Part shown: positions 1 through 9,849 of the stretch, one piece after another
Layout: each line of letters opens with the position of its first letter
Numbering within the stretch: the stretch's first letter is position 1
NCBI GenBank assembly: GCA_946555345.1
Contig: CAMNSS010000001.1
Location: 227,818 to 291,817 of the forward strand
Origin: an uncultured Eubacterium sp.
GTDB taxonomy: Bacteria > Bacillota > Clostridia > Peptostreptococcales > Anaerovoracaceae
Reading direction: 5' to 3'
Length of the DNA: 64,000 nt
The notes under the pieces: generated by a model
Databases searched by the model: none
What the model was told of the DNA's origin: nothing
What the model saw: only the letters and a program-made list of their open reading frames with translations
Position numbers and translations under genes: made by a program

Positions 1-180
1 GCCCGCCTTAACTGCCTCGGCTACTTTATCTAAATGGATATGGCCGGGAACGATTTCACTTTTGGCCGAAACAACCCCGATTAAGGGCCGTTCCAGTTCT
101 TCCTTCGTATAGCCCATGGCGTAGAACAGGCTTCTCATCGGCGCCCGTTCTACGCCCTTTGTTACTTTATCGCTTCTCAT
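1..180 (-). CDS. ilvD: Dihydroxy-acid dehydratase, N-terminal part (runs off window)
   Basis: Only the first 60 codons are in the window; the gene continues to the left. The reverse strand starts [20 protein letters not shown] and continues with a GYTKEEL...[16 protein letters not shown] pattern, which is the typical N-terminus of IlvD. IlvD is the Fe-S enzyme that dehydrates dihydroxy-isovalerate and dihydroxy-methylvalerate to the keto acids. The start ATG (codon at 180-178) follows an AGAAAGGA ribosome binding site. It is the last visible gene of ilvB-ilvN-ilvC-ilvD and lies 431 bp downstream of ilvC. The metal-binding and catalytic residues lie outside the window. Confidence 0.9.
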   Translation of the reverse strand, partial: MRSDKVTKGVERAPMRSLFYAMGYTKEELERPLIGVVSAKSEIVPGHIHLDKVAEAVKAG

Positions 181-611
181 GGATCTATCCTTTCTCGAAA
201 ATACGATAAAAAGTTTGCTTTGGCAATTCATTTCTGGAAGTTAACCAGTGGCGAACCGTTTTCGTTAATCCGCCTGTGGCGGCTGGCCTTCGCCCGCTTG
301 TTCTTGACGGTTTGGCCTTTGCGCTTGCATTTTGTTGGTTCGCTTTTCGCAACGAACCTTATAGCGGACGGAGAACGCCCGCTGGTTTTTGGCAAGTTGC
401 CCTTGCGGGTTCGTTCGCTTCTACCAGCCCGGCTTTCGCACTAGGCGCTTGCCTGCTGGTCTTCCATCACAGGCCTTATGGTGATTCGCTTCCGCCCGCT
501 GGTCCTCATCATGTTCCCGCAGGCGCATTACGACTATTGTGTTTTGCGCAGATTGCCTCTGCAAACTTTTTATATTGGTATTCGGATACAGTTTATTTCA
601 ATGCTGAAAAA
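181..611. other. Long non-coding spacer between ilvC and ilvD
   Basis: This 431 bp stretch has no gene I can support. It is made of drifting short motifs such as CGCCCGCTGGT and TTCGC, recurring about every 20-50 bp, so open frames occur by composition alone. It resembles the other operon spacers in the window (1608-1981, 53250-53710, 54443-54833). The only element seen is a small dyad, GCTGAAAAA...TTTTTTCAGC (about 603-625), across the ilvC stop codon. Confidence 0.5.
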
Positions 612-1981
<1,370 letters not shown>

Positions 1982-2506
1982 CTACTTTACTGTGTTTTCC
2001 GTATCTTCGTCCCAGCTAAGCCCCCTGCTGATTCCCGTGATACCGGTACGGCAGACTTCAAGAATATCATAGCAGTTCATCATTTCCATGAAAGCGTCCA
2101 GCTTTTCGGATGCGCCCGTTATTTCAATAATCAGGCTGCTCTTTGAAAGATCGACGATCCTGCCCCTGTAAATCTCGACGATTTCCTTGATCGCAGAGCG
2201 TTCTGTTTTATCCGCTTTTACTTTAAGAAGCAAAAGCTCCCGGTAAATGCTGCTGCCTTTCTCCAGCGTAAAAATCTTTTTCACGACTTCCAGTTTGGCT
2301 GTCTGGGTGATGATCTGGTGCAATCCCTGTTCTGTCCCAGTAAATACGACCGTGATTCTGGAAAGGCTCGGGTCGTTGGTCGCCGATACCGTCAGGGAAT
2401 CGATATTGAAGCCGCGTCTTCCGAAGAGGCTGCTGACTCTGGTAAGCACATTGGCTTGGTTGTCCACCAGGATACTGATTACTTCTTTTCTGATTTCTTT
2501 ATCCAT
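1982..2506 (-). CDS. ilvN: Acetolactate synthase small (regulatory) subunit
   Basis: Regulatory partner of IlvB that confers valine feedback inhibition and raises catalytic activity. The 174-residue protein has an N-terminal ACT domain: VISILVDNQANVLTRVSSLF with the GRRGFNIDSLTV signature around residues 28-40. A C-terminal IlvN domain follows, ending around DILEVCRTGITGISRG. The length is within the 160-175 range of the long IlvN/IlvH form. It starts 12 bp after the ilvB stop, so the two are almost certainly co-transcribed and translationally linked. The C-terminal tail is acidic and has no further motif. Confidence 0.96.
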   Translation of the reverse strand: MDKEIRKEVISILVDNQANVLTRVSSLFGRRGFNIDSLTVSATNDPSLSRITVVFTGTEQGLHQIITQTAKLEVVKKIFTLEKGSSIYRELLLLKVKADKTERSAIKEIVEIYRGRIVDLSKSSLIIEITGASEKLDAFMEMMNCYDILEVCRTGITGISRGLSWDEDTENTVK

Positions 2507-2518
2507 GCTGCCTGCCTC

Positions 2519-4180
2519 CTAACCTATAATCATATCTTCGATCGTGCCGCCGCCAGGGATCATCGGAAGCACTCTTTCGTTTCTTGAAATCGTGCAGTCG
2601 ATCCATACCGGGCAATTATCTTCCAGCGCTTTCTTGAATGCTTCTTCAAATTCCTGCGGGTTTGTGGCAGAATAGCCTTTGCCGCCGAACGCTTCAATCA
2701 GCTTCGGGAAATTGGTCTTTCGTTCAGGCGTCGTTGCGGCGTACCGTCTTCCATAAAACGATGTCTGCCATTGGTAAACCATTCCCAGGACGCTGTTGTT
2801 CATGATAATGGTTATGATTGGCAAATTGTTGCTCACTGCCGTGCAGGCTTCCGCCAGGTTCATATGGAACGAGCCGTCTCCCGTAAAGTGTACAACGCGT
2901 TTTTCAGGACGTCCGATTTGTGCGCCGATGGCGGCGCCGTAACCGAAGCCCATCGTTCCAAGGCCGCCGCTGGTGATGAAGTTTTCTGTTTTTTCATGTT
3001 TTAAATATTGTGCAGCCCACATCTGGTGTTGTCCGACGTCAGTAACATAAATGGTTTCTTTATCGGTAAGGTCACAAACCGCCTGGACGATTTCACTTGG
3101 ATGCAGCTGGGCGTCCTGGCACTTAACGTCTCCTGTTTTCTTTTTCCATTCCGTTGCCTGGGAAACCCAGTCGCTGTGATCCTTTTTCTTGATTAACGGA
3201 AGCAATTTAGCCAGGAAATCTTTGATATCGGCTGTAACCCCTAAGTCTACCAGTACGTTTTTGTTGATTTCGCTGGTGTCGATATCGACTTGCACCTTGC
3301 GGGCTTTTCTGGCGAATTTCTTTGGATTTAGCGCAACCCTGTCGCTGAACCGCGCGCCCAGCGCTACGATCAGGTCTGCCCGGTCAACCGCTTTGTTGGC
3401 GGCAATGCTGCCGTGCATTCCCACCAGCCCAAGGCTGCGTTTGTTGTCATATCCCAGAATGCCTGCCGCCATCAAAGTATATGTAGCGGGGATATCGGCG
3501 GTTTCCAGCAGTTGGTTCAGCTCGGCGCCCGCACCGGAGGCTGCAACGCCGCCGCCGAAGTATATGATCGGTTTTTCCGCAGCGTTTATCATGGCGGCAA
3601 CTTCCTGTACTTCCTTATCGCTAAATGCAGGAGACGGGTTCAGCACCATCGGTTTTTCCGGCTTGTACTCGGTCGTTTCAGCCGTTACATCCTTGGTGAT
3701 GTCGATGAGAACCGGGCCTTTTCTTCCGCTGTTGGCAATCCGGAATGCGTTTCGCATTGCGCCGGCCAGATCCTCGACCCTGTTAATAAAGAAGGTGTGC
3801 TTCGTAATCGGCATAGCCACGCCCGTGATGCAGATTTCCTGGAAAGCGTCCCTGCCGATCAGGCTGTCGGGGACATTTGCCGTGATTGCGATCATCGGGA
3901 TGCTGTCCATAAAGGCCGTCGCGATTCCCGTGACCAGGTTTGTCGCACCGGGACCGCTGGTGGCAAAGACGACGCCTGTCTTCCCCGTTGCCCTGTAGTA
4001 TCCGTCTGCAGCGTGGGCGGCATGTTGTTCGTGAGATGCCAATACGTGCCTGATCCTGTCCCTGTACTCATAAAGCGTATCGTACAGATTCAGAGCGGTG
4101 CCGCCTGGATAGCCAAACACTGTGTCAACACCATGCTCCAATAAGATCTCAGCAACCAGTTGTGATCCTGTTACTCTCAT
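2519..4180 (-). CDS. ilvB: Acetolactate synthase large (catalytic) subunit
   Basis: ThDP-dependent enzyme that joins two pyruvates, or pyruvate and 2-oxobutyrate. It is the first gene of the ilv operon. The 553 residues have the three-domain fold. In the N-terminal PYR domain, GVDTVFGYPGG and the catalytic Glu region HEQHAAHAADGYYRATGK are visible, then TSGPGATN. The central domain has the LGARFSDRV segment. The C-terminal PP domain carries the ThDP/Mg motif FTGDGSFHMNLAE...NNSVLGMVYQW (about residues 430-475). The start ATG at 4180 follows AAGGAGAA. Length and motifs are normal for biosynthetic AHAS. It is read from the minus-strand promoter at 4263-4293. Confidence 0.97.
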   Translation of the reverse strand: MRVTGSQLVAEILLEHGVDTVFGYPGGTALNLYDTLYEYRDRIRHVLASHEQHAAHAADGYYRATGKTGVVFATSGPGATNLVTGIATAFMDSIPMIAITANVPDSLIGRDAFQEICITGVAMPITKHTFFINRVEDLAGAMRNAFRIANSGRKGPVLIDITKDVTAETTEYKPEKPMVLNPSPAFSDKEVQEVAAMINAAEKPIIYFGGGVAASGAGAELNQLLETADIPATYTLMAAGILGYDNKRSLGLVGMHGSIAANKAVDRADLIVALGARFSDRVALNPKKFARKARKVQVDIDTSEINKNVLVDLGVTADIKDFLAKLLPLIKKKDHSDWVSQATEWKKKTGDVKCQDAQLHPSEIVQAVCDLTDKETIYVTDVGQHQMWAAQYLKHEKTENFITSGGLGTMGFGYGAAIGAQIGRPEKRVVHFTGDGSFHMNLAEACTAVSNNLPIITIIMNNSVLGMVYQWQTSFYGRRYAATTPERKTNFPKLIEAFGGKGYSATNPQEFEEAFKKALEDNCPVWIDCTISRNERVLPMIPGGGTIEDMIIG

Positions 4181-4262
4181 GTTCTTCTCCTTGTAAAATA
4201 GTTTTCTTTCAAAATTGGCGGGCAGGCTGGCAGAATTTGTCCAATCAATGCCCGTATTTACT

Positions 4263-4293
4263 ATTATATATAGATTTATCAGAAAAGCAACAA
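4263..4293 (-). promoter_or_regulatory. Sigma-70 type promoter of the ilv operon
   Basis: On the minus strand a TTGTTG -35 (4288-4293) is followed after 17 bp by TATATA, overlapping TATAAT shifted by two bases (4263-4270). It lies 83-113 bp upstream of the ilvB ATG in an A+T-rich stretch. I see no T-box and no leader peptide rich in branched-chain residues here, unlike the leu operon. Confidence 0.55.
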
Positions 4294-4685
4294 GTTTTTT
4301 GCAAAATTTGTGAAAACGAACAACGATTTTTAAAAAGTATAGTTTATAACAACAAAAATAAGAAAAAACCGAAACTTTTGCCTAACGGCCAGTCCGCTTT
4401 GCCCGTTCATTTGCTTGAAACGCACTGCATGGGCATATCATCCCGAATGTTGGCATGGCGTGCGCTTGCTTGATTTTTGATATGCATTCAAGGAAAATGC
4501 GCCATTTGCGGCGGGGAGCAATGTGTGACGGATGTTCAGCGCGCGAAGGAATTAAGTTTATGCGGCGCATGATATACGGCGAAAGGCAATGCACGGGGAA
4601 GCTATTATCGCTTTTAGCAAACAGGCTTGTTCCTCCGGGCGGCATTTTTTAAAAAAGCCGTTTGCGTCATTTGCGGCCGATATTT
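4294..4685. other. Divergent intergenic region ilvB / pepD
   Basis: This holds no gene I can support. The part next to ilvB is A+T-rich. The part next to pepD is GC-rich with scattered GCGC and ATGC words. No ACCC-N6-GGGT dyad of the kind found at 9497-9610 is present, so an activator site for the pepD sigma-54 promoter was not located. Confidence 0.4.
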
Positions 4686-4701
4686 TGGCACAGTGTTTGC
4701 A
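4686..4701 (+). promoter_or_regulatory. Sigma-54 (-24/-12) promoter of pepD
   Basis: TGGCACAGTGTTTGCA has GG at 4687-4688 and GC at 4699-4700, separated by exactly 10 bp. The strict consensus is TGGCAC-N5-TTGC. The predicted start, about 12 bp past the GC, is near 4712, giving a 5' leader of about 40 nt before the pepD ribosome binding site at 4741. Two more promoters with the same layout lie at 6551 and 9631. Confidence 0.8.
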
Positions 4702-4750
4702 TTATTTTTAGGCAAAGAAACGAACGCTTACATAGATGAAGGAGGTTTGT

Positions 4751-6262
4751 ATGAAGTATATCTTAGATCATGAAGGCAAAATGTATCGGAAATTCTTTGA
4801 GGATATCGCATCCATTCCACACGAATCATTCAAAGAAAAAGCTTTGTCGGATTATATCGTCAAGTTTGCCGAAGAAAGGGGGCTTTGGCATCATCAGGAT
4901 GAGGTTTGGAACGTTATCATCAAGAAACCGGCGTCCCCTGGGTACGAGGGCCATGACCCGGTTATGATACAGGGGCATATCGATATGGTCTGTGTGAAAA
5001 CCGCAGATTCCGATCACGATTTTGATACCGACCCGCTTGCGCTGTATGTGGAAGATGGTTTTTTGCGCGCGCGGAATACCACGCTGGGCGCAGACTGCGG
5101 TCATGGCATATCCTATATGCTTGCTATTTTAGATGATAAAACATTGAAGCATCCGCCGCTGGAATGCCTGTTCACGGTACAGGAAGAAGTAGGAGTAGGC
5201 GGGCCGAAGCATTTGGATTATTCGTTGCTTTCTGCAAAACGCCTGATTTTTACGGACAGCATGGGGGAAGGCGCGCCGGAAATGTCCACGACCAGCGTTT
5301 TAGGCGGAAATTTCGTAAAGCCGGTGGTTTTTGAGGCCGCTGGGCAAGAGGGCAATGGGGCGGCCGCCAGCTCGCCGTCTAAGGCTGCGCCAAACAAGGC
5401 CGCTGGGCAAAGCGCCGCCCTGACGCATTTTTACAAAATCTCCGTCGGCGGGCTGGCTGGCGGCCATGCGGCCGTTGATATCAACAAGGGCAGGGCAAAT
5501 GCTGTCAGTATCCTGGCGAGAATGGCATACGAGCTGATGAAGGCCGGCAATATCAAGCTGTGCAGTTTTAAAGGCGGAACGCTCAAGAACAACATCCCGA
5601 ATACGGGCGAGATGGTGGTCTGCACGGAGCTTTCCGATATTTCCAGCGCAGTTGCGAAAATGGATGCAAGCATCAAGGCGGAACACAAGGAAACAGATCC
5701 CGCACCGTTCGTTAAGGCAGAAGCGGTATCGGCGGCAGGGCGCGCCCTTTCCATAAAAACCACGGAGGGAATCATCCGCTGGCTTATGGAAATCCCGACT
5801 GGGTGTTATATGGCAAGCCATGACGACGCTTCTTTCCCGCTGACTTCGAGAAACATGGGGACGGCAGAGTTAATGGAGGACAAATTCGTGATCGGCTATA
5901 TGTTCCGTACATCGGTAAAATCGCACCTGGAAATGCTGTTTGATGCGCAGATGGTATTGTGCGGGATTTTCGGGGCGTCCTGGGAGAAGGAGTACGATTA
6001 TCCGGGTTATGTATCAGAGCCTGGAACGCCGATGTACAACACATATGAAGCGGTTTACAAAAGCTTTACGGGCAAAGGGCTGAAGCCGATCCGCATTCAT
6101 GCTGGCACTGACGTAGGCTCGCTGATCGAGGGCATGGGCGGCCTGGACGTAATCGGCATTGGGCCGAATACCTATAAGTTCCATACACCGGAAGAGGCGC
6201 TCGACCTGGCGTCTTATGACAGGGCGTATCAGTACATAACAGGCGTTTTGGCAAAACTGTAA
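4751..6262 (+). CDS. pepD: Aminoacyl-histidine (Xaa-His) dipeptidase, M20C family
   Basis: Cytosolic zinc dipeptidase splitting Xaa-His and other dipeptides. The start at 4751 is chosen because GGAGG lies 5 bp upstream; an upstream in-frame ATG at 4736 has no such site. The 503 residues carry the M20 metal-site pattern: QGHIDMVC (about 81-88), LGADCGHG (about 113-120), QEEVGVGG (about 146) and the C-terminal IHAGTDVGS. The family norm is GADNG and HAGLECG, so N-to-C and E-to-D changes are present. About 30 extra Ala/Ser/Gly-rich residues (AAGQEGNGAAASSPSKAAP, about 198-225) sit at the lid-domain boundary and look like a low-complexity insertion. It is transcribed from the sigma-54 promoter at 4686, which suggests nutrient-regulated peptide use. 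Confidence 0.9.
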   Translation: MKYILDHEGKMYRKFFEDIASIPHESFKEKALSDYIVKFAEERGLWHHQDEVWNVIIKKPASPGYEGHDPVMIQGHIDMVCVKTADSDHDFDTDPLALYVEDGFLRARNTTLGADCGHGISYMLAILDDKTLKHPPLECLFTVQEEVGVGGPKHLDYSLLSAKRLIFTDSMGEGAPEMSTTSVLGGNFVKPVVFEAAGQEGNGAAASSPSKAAPNKAAGQSAALTHFYKISVGGLAGGHAAVDINKGRANAVSILARMAYELMKAGNIKLCSFKGGTLKNNIPNTGEMVVCTELSDISSAVAKMDASIKAEHKETDPAPFVKAEAVSAAGRALSIKTTEGIIRWLMEIPTGCYMASHDDASFPLTSRNMGTAELMEDKFVIGYMFRTSVKSHLEMLFDAQMVLCGIFGASWEKEYDYPGYVSEPGTPMYNTYEAVYKSFTGKGLKPIRIHAGTDVGSLIEGMGGLDVIGIGPNTYKFHTPEEALDLASYDRAYQYITGVLAKL

Positions 6263-6550
6263 CGCCGAGAATGGGGGAAAGCGGAGGATCTGCGGCCGCT
6301 GTGATGCTGGCGTGCGTACGGCGCATTGGAAAATGGATGTTGCGGCATTGAGGCTGGAAAAAATTAGGATATGTTCCATTGTGGCAGCAGGGCGCATATG
6401 GCTTAGAAAAATGCGGCGGCAGCGATGCCAGCACAGGCATGGATTGGGACTGGCTGGGGAAAGCCGCAATGGCTTTAGCGTCCAGGTGGATATGAATTAA
6501 AAAACCGCAACAACGGCGCAGAGGAATCGTGGCGGCCGAAATACAACATT
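6263..6550. other. Spacer between pepD and the MFS gene
   Basis: 288 bp without a supported gene. I see no intrinsic terminator with a T-run after pepD. No ACCC-N6-GGGT dyad is present. Read-through from pepD into the transporter is therefore possible in addition to the transporter's own promoter. Confidence 0.4.
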
Positions 6551-6566
6551 TGGCATAACTTTTGCA
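6551..6566 (+). promoter_or_regulatory. Sigma-54 (-24/-12) promoter of the MFS transporter
   Basis: TGGCATAACTTTTGCA has GG at 6552-6553 and GC at 6564-6565 with a 10 bp spacing. The invariant dinucleotides and TTGCA are present, and only the C of GGCAC is changed. The start is predicted near 6577, about 60 nt before the ATG, with an AGGAGG ribosome binding site in between. Confidence 0.78.
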
Positions 6567-6636
6567 TAAAATTATTAACAGCAAGAAATTATTTATCCCG
6601 ATTTGTTATTGTCGCGAGTTATCTTAGGAGGAAATT

Positions 6637-7902
6637 ATGAAAGAGATTCAATTCAAACAGAACGGAAAATTTTTCTACGGCTGGATCGTCGTGCTTTTGG
6701 GTCTGGCATTGATGACGTTTGCGTATGTTGGATTCGTTTCGCTTACCAGTGTATTCGTCCTTCCGGTAACGGAAGAACTGGGATTTGAACGAGGCGACTG
6801 GATGACCTACATGGTTATTTTATCGCTGGCGTGCATTGTCGCTTCGCCGATCTTGGGTAAACTGATGGGAAAAAGCAATTTGAAGCTTTGGACGGCTCTC
6901 GCCTGTGTCTGCGGAGCGATCGGCTACATCGGATTTTCAAGGGCGGATTCGCTGACGATGTTTTACTTATTTGCTATCGTTCTCGGCATTGGGTTTGCTG
7001 GAACGGCGCCAATGCCTGTATCCATCATGATCAACAAATGGTTTGGCGGCAAGATCAGGGGAACGGCGACAGGGATTGCATTCCTGGGAAGCGGCCTTGG
7101 CGGCATGATTTTGTCCCCGATTTTAAACAGCGTTATCGCTTCTAACGGCTGGAGGACCGGATATATCACGCTGGCGATCGTATTCGTCATTTTGATGGTG
7201 CTGGTTATTTTGCTGGCAAACGACAATCCGGAATCCAAGGGTTTTGTGAGAATGGGGCAGGATGCTTCGGAAGCTGATGGCGGGAGCATTGAGAAAAAGG
7301 GTAAAAACCTGGCGGAAGCAATGCGTACGCCTGAGTTCTATTTTGCAGTTGTTTCAACGGTTCTGGTGGTTCTGGCCTCCAGCGCTATCCTGGCGAACTC
7401 CGTTGCGTTCTTCGTGGGATGCGGGATCGAAAGCGGCAAAGCTGCTTCTTTGCATGGATTGCTGCTTGGTTCGCTCATTATCGGAAAACCGCTGGTCGGC
7501 GCATTTACCGACAGGTTTGGCATCAGGGTCAGCGCAGTGCTTTCGACGGTCGTTTTCGCTGCGACGTTCGCTTCCTTGTTCATTATGCCAAGTTCCCCGG
7601 CTATGCTGGTTTACCTGGTAATCGCTTGCTACGGGCTTGGTGGTCCGACGATCACGGTTGTTCCGCCGCTTCTCGTAAACGGTTTGTTTGGCGATAAAGA
7701 TTACGGGACGCTGGTTGGCGTGATGAATATGGCGACAAGCATCGGCGGCGCATTTGGCGGAACAGTTGCCGCAAAGGTATACGACATGACGGGAAGCTAT
7801 TCCAGCTTCTGGATTATCGCTTGCGGCGCTGTCCTCGTCGCTGCTTTGTGCAGGTTCATCGCCTTCAAGCTTTATGACGGCAAAGCAAGAACACAACAGT
7901 AA
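6637..7902 (+). CDS. MFS transporter, OFA (oxalate/formate antiporter-like) family
   Basis: Twelve-helix secondary transporter of 421 residues in the inner membrane. The N-terminus [20 protein letters not shown] is the pattern of OFA-type monocarboxylate or anion carriers. The MFS loop 2-3 motif is degenerate ([10 protein letters not shown]). Between helices 4 and 5 the pattern [21 protein letters not shown] is the family's W-F-x-x-x-R-G-x-A-x-G signature. A charged central loop (about 190-225) separates the halves. The ATG follows TTAGGAGGAAATT. Its own sigma-54 promoter and its position between two amidohydrolase or dipeptidase genes suggest that it imports the substrate or exports the product of those enzymes. 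The substrate is not known from sequence. Confidence 0.85.
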   Translation: MKEIQFKQNGKFFYGWIVVLLGLALMTFAYVGFVSLTSVFVLPVTEELGFERGDWMTYMVILSLACIVASPILGKLMGKSNLKLWTALACVCGAIGYIGFSRADSLTMFYLFAIVLGIGFAGTAPMPVSIMINKWFGGKIRGTATGIAFLGSGLGGMILSPILNSVIASNGWRTGYITLAIVFVILMVLVILLANDNPESKGFVRMGQDASEADGGSIEKKGKNLAEAMRTPEFYFAVVSTVLVVLASSAILANSVAFFVGCGIESGKAASLHGLLLGSLIIGKPLVGAFTDRFGIRVSAVLSTVVFAATFASLFIMPSSPAMLVYLVIACYGLGGPTITVVPPLLVNGLFGDKDYGTLVGVMNMATSIGGAFGGTVAAKVYDMTGSYSSFWIIACGAVLVAALCRFIAFKLYDGKARTQQ

Positions 7903-7938
7903 ATGTTTTAAAAGGGCCGTTGCTCCGGTATGTGTTTT

Positions 7939-7959
7939 GCGCCCTGCTTGGCAGGGCGC
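7939..7959. terminator. Strong hairpin after the MFS gene
   Basis: GCGCCCTGC-TTG-GCAGGGCGC is a perfect 9 bp stem with a 3 nt loop, 37 bp after the transporter stop. There is no T-run on either strand, so it may be a weak terminator or an mRNA-stabilising 3' hairpin. It precedes the activator's own promoter. Confidence 0.45.
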
Positions 7960-7972
7960 GGCGCATAGGTTG

Positions 7973-8000
7973 TTGCAGCCGCCCATTTTTAGTGTATAAT
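7973..8000 (+). promoter_or_regulatory. Sigma-70 promoter of the sigma-54 activator gene
   Basis: TTGCAG (7973-7978), 16 bp, TATAAT (7995-8000). It lies 30 bp before the activator ATG, so the activator is made from a housekeeping promoter independent of the sigma-54 promoters it probably serves. Confidence 0.65.
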
Positions 8001-8030
8001 TTACGTTGGGAGGATGGTGGAGGTGGAATT

Positions 8031-9488
8031 ATGGCAGATAAGGGCATGGATTGCAAAGAGCTCTTTCAAAAATTAAAGCTGCTGTTTCATGGAGAAGACG
8101 TGCCGGATGATGGAATGATCACGCAGGAGGAGATTTACGAGGTTTGTGCGGCTTTGAAGCGTGAACGGGACATTTACCATATGGCGATCGATAACTGCGT
8201 GGACAGTTTCCATATCGCTGATGGCAAGGGAAATGTCATTTTCGTAAATAAGAGCTTTGAAAAGCGCACGCGGGTCAAAAAGGAAGCGGTAATCGGACGG
8301 AACGTAAGGCAAATGCCATATAAGCCATCTGGCGTAGCGTTGGCGTTAAAGGAAAAGCGGCAGGTCAGCATCATCCAGGGCGGTCCCGGCGGCGACGCCG
8401 TCGTAACGGTAACGCCGGTGAAAGATGAGAATGGGGAAATTATCATCTGTGTCAGCAACGCCAGGTTTGTCGATGAGCTTGCGCTGATGGACCGCTATTA
8501 CGGCAAGAAGGCCGAACAGGAAAAAAACGAGGAGAAGGACAAACGGATTGTTTTCAAGGATAAAAATATGGTGAAGCTGTACGAATTTGCAAGGCGCATC
8601 GCTGTAGCGGATTCAGGCGTCCTCATAACCGGGGAAACGGGGACAGGAAAAAGCATGATCGCCAGGTATATTCACGAAAACAGTCCTAGGTCCAAGAAGC
8701 GGTTTATCGAACTTAATTGTGCGGCGATTCCTGAAAACCTGATCGAATCGGAATTGTTCGGATATGAATCGGGTGCGTTTACGGGTGCGCGAAAAGGCGG
8801 CAAGCCAGGGCTTTTCGAGCTGGCCGACGGCGGCACGCTTTTCCTGGATGAAATCGGCGATATGCCGATGAGCCTTCAACCGAAGCTTTTGGCGGCGATT
8901 CAAAACAGGACGATCATGCGAGTCGGGGGAGTAGCGGAAAAACCGGTAGACGTGCGGATTATAACGGCGACGAATAAAAATTTGGAAAAGCTGGTAGAGG
9001 AAGATCAATTCCGCAGCGATCTCTATTACAGGATTAATATCGTGCCGCTCCATATGCCGGCGCTCCGGGAACGGAAAGAGGATATAAACGACTTGATCCA
9101 GTCCTTTCTCGATTCATTTAACAAAAAATATTTGCGGGAAGCCGCCATCGATGAGGATGCGGCGGCGTTATTGAACCGGTACCGATGGCCGGGAAATATC
9201 AGGGAATTGGAAAATATGATGGAACGCCTTGTCGTCACCAGCAAGAGCGGGATCATTACAGAAGAGGATTTGCCGAGCAATATCAAAATCATGACGGAAG
9301 ATTTAAAAGACGACATTAAAGTCAATCGGATCATGCAACTGAAAGATGCGGTGGACATGGTGGAAAAACAGCTCGTGCAGATGGCCTTCGAGGACGGGCG
9401 CAGCACATATGAGGCGGCAAAGATACTGGGAATTAGCCAGTCCGGGGCGAGCAGGAAGTATTTAAAATATGTGAAAAATGGCGAATAA
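8031..9488 (+). CDS. Sigma-54-dependent transcriptional activator (PAS-AAA+-HTH)
   Basis: Bacterial enhancer-binding protein of 485 residues. The ATG at 8031 is preferred because GGAGG lies about 10 bp upstream; the longer frame from 7920 has no ribosome binding site and overlaps the promoter. Order of domains: a short helical N-terminus, a PAS sensor (about 45-150, [20 protein letters not shown]), then the AAA+ domain. In the AAA+ domain, Walker A is GETGTGKS (about 200), the sigma-54 contact loop is ESGAFTGAR (about 245) and Walker B is LFLDEIGD (about 270). A Fis-like HTH is at the C-terminus ([20 protein letters not shown]). The GAFTGA loop is intact, so it should act directly on sigma-54. 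The PAS ligand is unknown. It sits among three sigma-54 promoters (4686, 6551, 9631), which makes them its likely targets. Confidence 0.93.
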   Translation: MADKGMDCKELFQKLKLLFHGEDVPDDGMITQEEIYEVCAALKRERDIYHMAIDNCVDSFHIADGKGNVIFVNKSFEKRTRVKKEAVIGRNVRQMPYKPSGVALALKEKRQVSIIQGGPGGDAVVTVTPVKDENGEIIICVSNARFVDELALMDRYYGKKAEQEKNEEKDKRIVFKDKNMVKLYEFARRIAVADSGVLITGETGTGKSMIARYIHENSPRSKKRFIELNCAAIPENLIESELFGYESGAFTGARKGGKPGLFELADGGTLFLDEIGDMPMSLQPKLLAAIQNRTIMRVGGVAEKPVDVRIITATNKNLEKLVEEDQFRSDLYYRINIVPLHMPALRERKEDINDLIQSFLDSFNKKYLREAAIDEDAAALLNRYRWPGNIRELENMMERLVVTSKSGIITEEDLPSNIKIMTEDLKDDIKVNRIMQLKDAVDMVEKQLVQMAFEDGRSTYEAAKILGISQSGASRKYLKYVKNGE

Positions 9489-9491
9489 GAC

Positions 9492-9610
9492 CATCAACCC
9501 ATTTTTGGGTTGATGACCCAACGGCGGGTCATTGATAAAAGGATTGAAAATTCAAGGGTTTCACAGAATTATAAGAAAATTCCGTTGTATGCATTAACCC
9601 AAATATGGGT
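9492..9610. promoter_or_regulatory. Three ACCC-N6-GGGT dyads: probable activator binding sites
   Basis: Three copies of ACCC-N6-GGGT occur at 9497-9510, 9516-9529 and 9597-9610. The first is embedded in a perfect 24 bp palindrome (CATCAACCCA TTTT TGGGTTGATG, 9492-9515). The second is ATGACCC-N6-GGGTCAT (9513-9532). Centres are about 19 and 81 bp apart. They lie about 28-130 bp upstream of the sigma-54 -24 box at 9631, the usual place for enhancer-binding proteins. The first dyad is only 4 bp after the activator's stop codon but has no T-run, so a terminator is less likely. Confidence 0.65.
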
Positions 9611-9630
9611 CGAAATGTCCGAAAAAGGGG

Positions 9631-9646
9631 TGGCACGAGACTTGCG
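9631..9646 (+). promoter_or_regulatory. Sigma-54 (-24/-12) promoter of the M20 amidohydrolase
   Basis: TGGCACGAGACTTGCG has GG at 9632-9633 and GC at 9644-9645 with a 10 bp spacing, and it matches TGGCACG-N4-TTGC exactly. It is the best sigma-54 promoter in the window. The transcript start is predicted near 9657, giving an unusually long leader of about 190 nt that contains the hairpins at 9714-9827. Confidence 0.87.
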
Positions 9647-9713
9647 TTAATAATAAGCGGGATAAATAATTTCACGTGTAATAAAAATTTTGGCGATTTT
9701 TACAATGAAGGAG

Positions 9714-9827
9714 ATATCGCTGAGGCGATATGGCGGAATTTCAAAGAAAGCACCTTGCGAAGCGCCGCCCCGGAGCGGGCGGCATACGTGCAAAGGAATC
9801 TTTGATTCCGTCTTGCACACTTTTTTT
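9714..9827 (+). repeat. Dispersed modular repeat (copy A) ending in an intrinsic terminator, in the M20 leader
   Basis: Three hairpins lie in a row. ATATCGC-TGAG-GCGATAT is at 9714-9731. GCCGCCC-CGGAGC-GGGCGGC is at about 9763-9782. GTGCAAAGGAATC pairs with GATTCCGTCTTGCAC at 9788-9818, and seven T's follow. The last two hairpins recur at 36660-36741 with paired changes in the stem (GTTGCCC/GGGTAGC) and the same NGGAGC loop. Here the terminator lies between the sigma-54 promoter and the M20 start codon, so it could act as an attenuator, or be an inserted repeat. No known riboswitch class is recognised. Confidence 0.65.
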
Positions 9828-9849
9828 ACTGAATTAAAGAGGGCTTATT

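Noticed and set aside
4470..4490. TGGCATGGCGTGCGC, a further -24/-12 like match upstream of pepD
   Set aside because: GG-N10-GC spacing fits, but the -12 half is TGCGC, not TTGC, and it is about 270 bp from the gene. The site at 4686 is far better.
7939..7959. Strong rho-independent terminator after the MFS gene
   Set aside because: The stem is strong but has no T-run on either strand, so it is listed only as a hairpin.
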